A stretch of DNA of 5,285 nucleotides from Mucilaginibacter sp. UBA4741 (GTDB lineage Bacteria > Bacteroidota > Bacteroidia > Sphingobacteriales > Sphingobacteriaceae): contig DHIR01000136.1 of the NCBI GenBank assembly GCA_002403905.1, positions 1 through 5,285 of the forward strand, given 5' to 3'. A program made the translations under genes and the position numbers. The notes beneath the pieces are model-generated. The model saw only the letters and a program-made list of their open reading frames with translations. It was not told the DNA's origin and searched no databases. Shown here one piece after another: positions 1-5,285 of the stretch (within the stretch, counting starts at the first letter, position 1; the number at the start of each line of letters is the position of its first letter).

Positions 1-1
1 G

Positions 2-112
2 ATCATGATTTATGATACAGCCTCGATTGCATTGCTGTTTGGAGACGCAGATGTAGAGACGCAAAGTATTGCGTCTCTACATCTAACAAAGCCAGCACAA
101 AATTGGTTTTAA
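2..112 (+). CDS. Possible C-terminal end of a convergent + strand gene (5' part outside window)
   Basis: One + strand frame is open from the left edge for 36 codons and ends at a TAA at 110-112; the other two + frames stop within the first 20 bases. The visible peptide runs IMIYDTASIALLFGDADVE at first and ends KPAQNWF. The stop lies 4 bases before the stem of a hairpin whose + strand side is followed by TTTTT, which is what a gene converging on the protease gene would need. Against it, an open stretch of this length at an edge arises by chance fairly often, and roughly a third of it is the palindromic repeat at 49-84. If real, the repeat has supplied part of the C-terminus. No family is recognisable from so short a piece. 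Confidence 0.3.
   Translation: MMIYDTASIALLFGDADVETQSIASLHLTKPAQNWF
49..84. repeat. Perfect 16-bp inverted repeat, REP/MITE-like palindrome
   Basis: AGATGTAGAGACGCAA (49-64) is followed by a 4-base spacer AGTA and its exact reverse complement (69-84), giving a 16-bp hairpin with no mismatch. The core octamer GAGACGCA at 56-63 also occurs 14 bases earlier at 42-49, so there is a partial extra copy on the left flank. No U-tract follows on either side, so it is not a standard terminator. From memory, very similar GTAGAGACGCAA...TTGCGTCTCTAC palindromes are dispersed in Bacteroidetes and cyanobacterial genomes, which would make this a short non-coding mobile or REP-type element. Its copy number cannot be judged from this window. 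Confidence 0.75.
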
Positions 113-116
113 ACCT

Positions 117-147
117 AAAAGATCCCGGTTTGTGGCCGGGATCTTTT
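117..147. terminator. Strong bidirectional intrinsic terminator
   Basis: GATCCCGG (121-128) pairs exactly with CCGGGATC (136-143) around a 7-base loop. The flanking AAAA (117-120) and TTTT (144-147) extend the stem to 12 bp. On the + strand the stem is followed by a run of five T; on the minus strand it is followed by TTTT. It starts 20 bases beyond the stop codon of the minus-strand protease gene and so ends that transcript. Its symmetry means it can also stop transcription arriving from the left on the + strand. Confidence 0.88.
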
Positions 148-167
148 TAATATATCAGTACGATAAT

Positions 168-2312
168 TTACTTTTTAATAACCGCACCAACCCTGGTAAC
201 TTTACCATCCAGGTTAATATAATCTACTAAAATCTGGCCTGCTTCAAGTTTTAAAGGATCAAGATCCTCTTTTTTAGGTTTTGCCTCTCCTTTCTTTAAA
301 GGTTTAAAACCTAATGCTACGCGCAGGTCATTATCACGGTTCAATGTTCTTTGCTCATCATCATTACGCTGTTTTTTAAGCTGCTCTTCATTAAGCGATA
401 CAGATTTTTCTTTCTCGCTTTTCCTGTAATCAGCAATTGTTTGTGTAAACGCTTTGTAGCTTGCGCTGGTGCTTACACGTTGCTCGTGCAATTTGTTTAA
501 CTGCGGAATAGCAGCAGATAAATCACCTGCTTTAACATACTCGCTCTTAGGGATAACATCAAAAGGCAAGGCTGATGGGTCCGTGTCTTCGCCATATTTA
601 TCCAGTGGTATTAATGACGGAAACTGGATATCAGGTATAACGCCTTTATGTTGGGTGGAGTTGCCACTAATGCGATAAAACTTAGCAATAGTTAAATTTA
701 ACTGCCCGAAATTATTTTCGCTACCTGTTGATATCGGTTTTTTACCGCTACTTGCAGTTAAGCCTAATTTCTCGGCAATAGATGGCGTAATTACTTTATC
801 CAGGTCTATCTCGTTTTGCACCGTGCCTTTACCATAAGTTTGGGTGCCGATGATTAAGCCGCGGCCGTAATCTTGTATCGCGCCTGCAAAAATCTCGGAT
901 GCTGACGCGCTAAACCGATCAACCAATACAGCCATAGGGCCAGCGTATGCTATTGATGGGTCTTCGTCTTTGTTAACATCTATTTGTTCCTGGCTATCTC
1001 TAACCTGCACTACCGGACCGGTTTTTATAAATAAACCGGTAGTTGATATGGCTTCGTTTAATGAACCACCGCCATTCTCGCGTAAGTCTACAATAACACC
1101 ATCAACATTTGCACGCTTAAGGGTATCCAATGCTAATTTCATATCGCGGGTGGTGCTTTGGTAGTTAGGGTCGCCTGCACGGTAAGCGGCAAAATCAGCA
1201 TAAAAAGCAGGCACGTTAATTATACCGATCTTGTATGTTTTACCATTACTGTTGTAGGTTTTTATTTCCTGCTTAACCAATGCGTCCTTTAAAACAATTT
1301 TCTCGCGAACCAACTCTAAAATTTTAGGCTGATCTGATATTGCTTTGCCTTGAGGCAAAATTTTAAGCTTAACTACAGTGCCTTTTGTGCCACGTATTAG
1401 TTTAATGGCATTGTCAAGACGCCAGCCAATTATATCCTGAAACTCGCCGTCTTTGCCTTGTGCAACGGCTAATATACGGTCGCCGGTATTTATTTGATGG
1501 CTTTTATCGGCAGGGCCGCCGGCAACAATTGATTCTATGGTTACATATTCATTTTTACTTTGTAACGTCGCGCCAATACCTTGTAATGATCTTGACATCT
1601 CCATATTAAATTGTGCTGCATGGAATGGATCGAAGTAATTGGTATGCGGATCGATCGCTTCGGTAAAATCATCCATAAATATCTGGAAAACATCATTTGT
1701 GTTTAACTTACCGTTTTGCAATAGCAGGTCTTCATAACGTTTTTTTAGCTTCTCTTTGTTTTTAGCCATATCAGTGCTGGCAATGGTTAAGTTAAGCAAG
1801 TCGTATTTTACGCGCTTTGTCCACTCGGTATTCATGGCGCTTTCAGATGCAACCCATGGCAGGTCTGCACGGTCATAAGTAAATGATTCTTTTTGAGTGA
1901 AATCAAAGTTCTTATCCAATTGCGCTATCGAATATTTTATACGCTCTTCGTATCTTTTTTGAAACACATTGAACATATAATATATATCATTCAAATTGCC
2001 ATTTTTGATATCATCGCTCAGCGAATTTTTGTATTTATCAAAGTCTTTAATATCTGTAGCCAGTAAATAGTTGTGGCCCTCGTCCAAACTTTTAATATAG
2101 CGATTATAGATCACTGCCGATAAAGAATCATTCAACTCAACCTTTTTATAGTTGTATTGCGATATAAATTTAGCTACAGTTTTACAAACCATGCTTTGCT
2201 GCTCGGTGGGTTGTAAATTATTTGATCCCGGTACGTCAACCGGTTTAGCAGGAGCTGCCTTGCAAGCTAGTGCGGCACCAATGGCCAACACAAAATAAAA
2301 TCTCTTGAACAT
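168..2312 (-). CDS. prc: Periplasmic tail-specific / C-terminal processing protease, peptidase family S41 (Prc/Tsp type)
   Basis: This is a serine protease with a Ser-Lys dyad that degrades or trims envelope proteins from their C-terminal ends. It has 714 residues, close to E. coli Prc (about 680), with the same layout. An N-terminal signal MFKRFYFVLAIGAALA is followed by Cys17, a possible but imperfect lipobox (ALAC). Then come a helical N-terminal domain (about 30-240), a PDZ domain starting at SLQGIGATL (about 242-320), the S41 core (about 350-560), and a Lys/Glu-rich C-terminal domain of the tail-specific protease type. The core holds DLRENGGG (409-416), VDRFSASASEIFAGA with the middle Ser, Ser470, as nucleophile, and YGKGTVQ with Lys495; the 25-residue spacing matches the family. 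The ATG at 2312 is chosen because it puts the signal peptide at the N-terminus. The frame stays open upstream (ATG at 2354, TTG at 2357), but those starts would add 14-15 residues before the signal. It has its own terminator downstream. The substrate is unknown. Confidence 0.95.
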   Translation of the reverse strand: MFKRFYFVLAIGAALACKAAPAKPVDVPGSNNLQPTEQQSMVCKTVAKFISQYNYKKVELNDSLSAVIYNRYIKSLDEGHNYLLATDIKDFDKYKNSLSDDIKNGNLNDIYYMFNVFQKRYEERIKYSIAQLDKNFDFTQKESFTYDRADLPWVASESAMNTEWTKRVKYDLLNLTIASTDMAKNKEKLKKRYEDLLLQNGKLNTNDVFQIFMDDFTEAIDPHTNYFDPFHAAQFNMEMSRSLQGIGATLQSKNEYVTIESIVAGGPADKSHQINTGDRILAVAQGKDGEFQDIIGWRLDNAIKLIRGTKGTVVKLKILPQGKAISDQPKILELVREKIVLKDALVKQEIKTYNSNGKTYKIGIINVPAFYADFAAYRAGDPNYQSTTRDMKLALDTLKRANVDGVIVDLRENGGGSLNEAISTTGLFIKTGPVVQVRDSQEQIDVNKDEDPSIAYAGPMAVLVDRFSASASEIFAGAIQDYGRGLIIGTQTYGKGTVQNEIDLDKVITPSIAEKLGLTASSGKKPISTGSENNFGQLNLTIAKFYRISGNSTQHKGVIPDIQFPSLIPLDKYGEDTDPSALPFDVIPKSEYVKAGDLSAAIPQLNKLHEQRVSTSASYKAFTQTIADYRKSEKEKSVSLNEEQLKKQRNDDEQRTLNRDNDLRVALGFKPLKKGEAKPKKEDLDPLKLEAGQILVDYINLDGKVTRVGAVIKK

Positions 2313-2381
2313 ATCTTTTACTAACGTTAATTGCGGTATTATTATTTGGTACATCAATACTTGTGCCTATTATTTAATTAC

Positions 2382-2389
2382 TAAATGTA
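2382..2389 (-). promoter_or_regulatory. Weak candidate -7 box for the protease gene
   Basis: On the minus strand TACATTTA matches the Bacteroidetes -7 consensus TAnnTTTG at all fixed positions but the last. It would give a 5' leader of roughly 60-65 bases to the ATG at 2312. It abuts the U-tract of the hairpin at 2389-2418, and no clear TTG -33 element is visible about 20 bases further upstream. The AT-rich setting makes chance matches likely. It is listed because the protease gene probably needs a promoter below that terminator. Confidence 0.2.
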
Positions 2390-2418
2390 AAAAAAGAGAT
2401 GATAAAATTCCATCCCTT
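2389..2418 (-). terminator. Probable intrinsic terminator after the TPR-like gene
   Basis: Read on the minus strand, AAGGGATG (2418-2411) pairs with CATCTCTT (2401-2394) through 8 bp with one G-U wobble. The loop is 9 bases, and TTTTT follows directly. It lies about 93 bases beyond the TAA of the TPR-like gene and about 77 bases before the protease ATG. The stem is moderate rather than strong, so some read-through into the protease gene is plausible. Confidence 0.55.
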
Positions 2419-2511
2419 ACTATAAGACTAATAACAAGTAACAATATTACAATAATGTTTTACTGTTTTGTTATTCCCCTAAGTATTTTACTTAATTGTT
2501 ATAAACGGAGT

Positions 2512-3141
2512 TTAGTTTATTGGGGTTTTGCTGTTAGCAATTTCTACAGCTTCAGCATAGCGTAACTCTGCTTTTACAGCCGCTATTTTGTTGGTTTGTA
2601 AATACTTTATTTTTTTATCTATTGCGGTAAGATCAGTTTGCATGCCTTTTGCCATGGCTATATCATGTGCTTCCTGTAAATCAACCATTGCCAATGGTAT
2701 TTCGCCGATAGTGGTTTTTATATCGGCTAAAACAAATAAGTTATCCAGCAAATGCCTGGTATTTTCGGCTTGGCGAGCAATAGCATTACTTTGTAATAAA
2801 TACCATTTAGCTTCAGAAAAACGGTTTTGCTGCAAATACAAAGCAGCCAGATCGCTAAAATTATAGCTGGCTAAATTGTATATCCTGAAACGCATATTGT
2901 GTTTTGCTTCTTTTAAAACTACCTCTTCGGCCAGTTCCAGGTTGTATACAGAGCGGGGCAAATCTACTCCATGTATATTTTGGGCTGATGTATTAATAGT
3001 AGTGTTAAATGTTATTACAGGTTGTGTTTGTACGGCTTCTAAAACTACTGGAGGTGCTGGTTTTGGCTTTTTGCGCCAAAACTGCGCGGATGCCGATAAA
3101 CCTAATGTACAAAATAGAAGGAGTAATATGTATTTCCTCAA
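2512..3141 (-). CDS. Small secreted protein with TPR-like helical repeats, function unknown
   Basis: The protein has 209 residues. Residues 1-19 form a classic signal peptide (RKY, a run of hydrophobic residues, then ASA before Gln20), so it should be cut by signal peptidase I and released into the periplasm. A basic, proline-rich stretch (FWRKKPKPAPP, 21-31) and a low-complexity Thr/Val/Gln segment to about residue 55 look like a linker. The rest is helical. Residues 92-124 (LAALYLQQNRFSEAKWYL in the middle) fit a tetratricopeptide repeat well, and 130-166 (LADIKTTIGEIPLAMVDL) fit a second one less well. The C-terminal helix (about 171-203) is Lys/Glu/Ala-rich. The start is a TTG at 3141: an in-frame TAA lies 15 bases upstream, no ATG is available before the signal peptide, and a promoter box sits at the right distance. 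It lies between a sensor kinase and an envelope protease, and TPR proteins usually bind other proteins; an adaptor or scaffold role is inference. Confidence 0.85.
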   Translation of the reverse strand: MRKYILLLLFCTLGLSASAQFWRKKPKPAPPVVLEAVQTQPVITFNTTINTSAQNIHGVDLPRSVYNLELAEEVVLKEAKHNMRFRIYNLASYNFSDLAALYLQQNRFSEAKWYLLQSNAIARQAENTRHLLDNLFVLADIKTTIGEIPLAMVDLQEAHDIAMAKGMQTDLTAIDKKIKYLQTNKIAAVKAELRYAEAVEIANSKTPIN

Positions 3142-3166
3142 GATTTGCTGTTTTAATTAATTAAGT

Positions 3167-3174
3167 CAAATATA
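3167..3174 (-). promoter_or_regulatory. Bacteroidetes-type -7 promoter box for the TPR-like gene
   Basis: On the minus strand TATATTTG matches the Bacteroidetes primary sigma factor -7 consensus TAnnTTTG exactly. Transcription would begin near 3161, leaving a leader of about 20 bases before the TTG start at 3141. No good TTG -33 element is seen at the usual spacing; a TTG lies 29 bases upstream, which is too far. Just upstream, 3180-3195 (ATATTTCGCCGAATAT) is an imperfect palindrome that could be an operator, though this is speculative. Confidence 0.55.
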
Positions 3175-3201
3175 ACGATATATTTCGCCGAATATTATAT
3201 A

Positions 3202-3231
3202 GGCAATTTACGTAATTGTCTGTAAGTTACC
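3202..3231 (-). other. Imperfect stem-loop just after the histidine kinase gene
   Basis: On the minus strand GGTAACTTAC (3231-3222) pairs with GTAAATTGCC (3211-3202) over 10 positions, with one G-U wobble and one C-A mismatch, around a 10-base loop. It begins 9 bases after the kinase stop codon, where a terminator would be expected. The following sequence is TATATAATATT rather than a U-tract, so it may be a weak terminator or an RNA 3'-end structure. An overlapping near-palindrome, CAATTTACGTAATTG (3204-3218), could instead be a protein-binding site. Confidence 0.3.
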
Positions 3232-3240
3232 AATAATAAT

Positions 3241-5285
3241 TTAAACAGCAGCAGGCAAGCTCAGGAAGAATGTTGTGCCTTTGTCCTGTTCGGTTTCAAA
3301 CCAAACCTTGCCGCCGGCATTTTCAATAGAGTTTTTTACAAAGGCCAGCCCAAGACCGGTGCCCGAGCTTTTGGTGGTAAAATTAGGTTCGAATATTTTT
3401 TCGCTCATGTTTTGAGGGATGCCATTGCCATTGTCTTTAACGGTAAGCAGTATGTTTCCGTCAGTTATTTCATAGTTGATCTCTAATAGTCCAAACCTTC
3501 CTGGCGGGGTAGCTTCAATGGCGTTTTTTAACAGGTTATTAAAACAGCGTAATAACTGGTCCCTATCAGCATGTATAAAAAATGGTGTTTCTGGTGCTCT
3601 GTATATGATGTTAAAATTGTCCATTTGTTTAAAAATGATAACGGCCTGGCTTATTACATCAAACACATTAAAACGCTCCATGCGCGTATCGGGCATCTTA
3701 GCGAAAGCCGAAAACTCGGATGCTATTTGCGATAAACTTTCAATTTGCTCAACAAATGACTTACTGAAACGCTCAAACTTTTGGTCAAACTTGGGGTCTT
3801 TTTCGCGCCATGATTTTTCCAGTAACTGTAAACCTAATTTTAGCGGTGTTAAAGGGTTCTTAATTTCATGGGCAACTTGTTTTGCCATTTCGCGCCAGGC
3901 ACTTTCTCTTTCTGATTGAGCAAGCCTGGCCGCACTGACTTCTAGTGCCGCTATCATGGTATTGTACTCTTTTACCAGCGCGCCAATCTCATCATCCCTG
4001 TCCCATTGTATTGGTTCATTCTTTTTATCATAAATGGTCTTACTTAAACTTTGCTGTATAAAATTTAGCGGGTTGGTAATTTGGCGGGCAATAATTACAG
4101 CAAATAAGCCGATGGCTATAAATATCAGAGCGTAAATATTGATCATTACATTAAGTAATGAGCCAATACGTTCTTTGTAATCAGCCTCGTTTGAGAAATA
4201 AGGCAATTGCAAAAATGCTACGGTTTCGCCTTTAGCATTTCTTAAAGGGGCGTATACTGTTTTATAGCTTAATCCGCCTATTACCTCGTCATCAATATAC
4301 TCAGACTTAAATTGTTTATGTAAATTAATAAAAGCCTTGGCATTCATATGATTTGCAATTAGCCCATACTCATATATCCGGGGTTGCGTAGTAATACGAA
4401 GCACGCCGAGGCTGTCAAACAAAACCAGGTCTGACGAGTAGGAACTGGCTAAAGCATCGAACGCTATCTGGCTTTCCTCGTTTATTTTGGTCATGTACTT
4501 ATCAAAAAAACCATTCTCAAAAGCAGCAGTTATCCTGGCAATTTTATCGCGTATCATGCTTTCCTGCTGCGTTTGGTATTGGGTACTTATAGATATGTAA
4601 GTAATTATACCTACCAGTATTAAAGTTATTACTACAGCAAACACCATCGAAAATTGTATGCGGGTTTTATAAAGTATCTTATCAAACGTTACTTTAAAAC
4701 CCCATTTAATATTGTTATTGGTGATAGTTAATATTTTAATCCTCAGCCAGGCCCAGTTCATTATAATAACTATCAGGCTAAACATCAGTAGTATTACAAA
4801 AAAGAAAGTAACCGAGGTGATAATATAAAAAACTTTGTTCTTTTCTTTACTTACAACTATAAGATTGCGTTCGTTAGTTTTATATATTAAGTGGCTATAG
4901 GTAGTAAATGGATCATACCAGGGTTGTTTAACGTTGCTGGTGTCTTTAAAAATAAAAGTTTTTACAGGCCGTTTAGTAGGTTTTGCCCGCAGACTATAAA
5001 CAAAGTTCCCGCTTTGCGACAATAATTTACGATCTGAATAAAAAGCGTATGAGTAATCTTTAAAATCGTCCTTGTCTTCTATTTGTCCGTCTATCAGCAA
5101 CTCGGGGAAATAGTTTGATGTTTGCAGCGCTTTAGATTTTAGCTCGATAACAATTGATCCCAGCGTTTTATCATTCTGGATAACGGGAAGTATGGCAAAG
5201 TAATTTTGAAAGCCAAATGATTCATTCTCGCGGTAAAAATAATTGGACACTTTAAATGAGCTGTACAGCACCAGGTCTTTAAACA
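3241..5285 (-). CDS. Membrane sensor histidine kinase, NtrY-like, 5' end cut by the window
   Basis: This is the sensor of a two-component system: it autophosphorylates on His and passes the phosphate to a response regulator not seen here. Residues are counted from the GTG at 5271, but the frame stays open to the edge, so the true start is probably outside. Residues 1-146 look extracytoplasmic. They are followed by a membrane helix (147-171), a basic cytoplasmic loop, a second helix (207-229), a second extracytoplasmic segment of about 145 residues (Cache-like in size), a third helix (375-395) and a HAMP linker (about 392-445, RQITNPLNFI to DDEIGALVKEYNTMI). The kinase core is complete: H box AHEIKNPLTPLKLG with His468 (codon 3868-3870), N box NNLLKNAIEAT (578-588), G1 DNGNGIP (613-619), F box FEPNF (627-631) and G2 GTGLGLAFV (637-645). 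The basic loop and extracytoplasmic segments obey the positive-inside rule. The H-box sequence is of the NtrY/ZraS type. The signal it senses cannot be told from sequence. Confidence 0.93.
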   Translation of the reverse strand, partial: FKDLVLYSSFKVSNYFYRENESFGFQNYFAILPVIQNDKTLGSIVIELKSKALQTSNYFPELLIDGQIEDKDDFKDYSYAFYSDRKLLSQSGNFVYSLRAKPTKRPVKTFIFKDTSNVKQPWYDPFTTYSHLIYKTNERNLIVVSKEKNKVFYIITSVTFFFVILLMFSLIVIIMNWAWLRIKILTITNNNIKWGFKVTFDKILYKTRIQFSMVFAVVITLILVGIITYISISTQYQTQQESMIRDKIARITAAFENGFFDKYMTKINEESQIAFDALASSYSSDLVLFDSLGVLRITTQPRIYEYGLIANHMNAKAFINLHKQFKSEYIDDEVIGGLSYKTVYAPLRNAKGETVAFLQLPYFSNEADYKERIGSLLNVMINIYALIFIAIGLFAVIIARQITNPLNFIQQSLSKTIYDKKNEPIQWDRDDEIGALVKEYNTMIAALEVSAARLAQSERESAWREMAKQVAHEIKNPLTPLKLGLQLLEKSWREKDPKFDQKFERFSKSFVEQIESLSQIASEFSAFAKMPDTRMERFNVFDVISQAVIIFKQMDNFNIIYRAPETPFFIHADRDQLLRCFNNLLKNAIEATPPGRFGLLEINYEITDGNILLTVKDNGNGIPQNMSEKIFEPNFTTKSSGTGLGLAFVKNSIENAGGKVWFETEQDKGTTFFLSLPAAV

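Noticed and set aside
469..1164. Two short + strand open frames (469-678 and 970-1164) opposite the protease gene
   Set aside because: They lie antisense to the conserved S41 and C-terminal domains, their peptides look like shadow translations, and no promoter is visible.
2322..2329. TAACGTTA palindrome near the protease start
   Set aside because: Eight bases of AT-rich palindrome are expected by chance and nothing ties it to a known regulator.
2313..2357. Longer N-terminus of the protease starting at 2354 or 2357
   Set aside because: It would put 14-15 extra residues before a well-formed signal peptide; the ATG at 2312 gives a normal n-region.
2480..2494. TAAGTA-TTT-TACTTA hairpin after the TPR-like gene
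   Set aside because: It is only 6 bp with one G-C pair and a 3-base loop, has no U-tract, and is too weak to be called a terminator.
2305..3160. Three + strand open frames (2305-2565, 2588-2866, 2876-3160) around the TPR-like gene
   Set aside because: They overlap or oppose a minus-strand gene with a clear signal peptide and promoter; the peptides show no recognisable domain.
3476..3919. 147-codon + strand open frame opposite the kinase core
   Set aside because: It is antisense to the conserved H and N boxes of the histidine kinase, so its openness is a by-product of codon use on the other strand.

Overview
This window looks like chromosomal DNA from a Bacteroidetes (Bacteroidota) species, most likely of the family Sphingobacteriaceae (Mucilaginibacter/Pedobacter type). 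The clues are the AT-rich base composition, the absence of Shine-Dalgarno sequences before the genes, a perfect TAnnTTTG promoter box, and the gene types. The family-level placement is inference; no marker gene is present to prove it.

Three genes lie on the minus strand and are read from right to left. The rightmost (3241 to the window edge) is a large membrane sensor histidine kinase of the NtrY-like class, cut at its 5' end by the window. Next comes a small secreted protein with TPR-like helical repeats (2512-3141), read from a TTG start about 20 bases below a clear promoter box. The leftmost (168-2312) is a full-length periplasmic tail-specific (C-terminal processing) protease of the Prc/Tsp family, with its catalytic Ser and Lys in place. 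A hairpin with a U-tract lies between the TPR gene and the protease, so they look like neighbours with partly separate transcription rather than a tight operon.

The left end (1-167) holds a perfect 16-bp inverted repeat resembling a dispersed REP/MITE-like element, then a strong hairpin terminator symmetric enough to work in both directions. One + strand frame is open from the window edge through the repeat and stops just before that terminator. It may be the tail of a convergent gene, but the evidence is thin.

The genes share an envelope theme: a sensor, a secreted TPR protein and an envelope protease. The most interesting idea is that the TPR protein is a substrate adaptor for the protease, as the TPR proteins NlpI (for Prc in E. 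coli) and LbcA (for CtpA in Pseudomonas aeruginosa) are. This rests on gene context and fold type only. I saw no tRNA, rRNA, CRISPR array, insertion sequence or clear sign of a new defence or mobile system.
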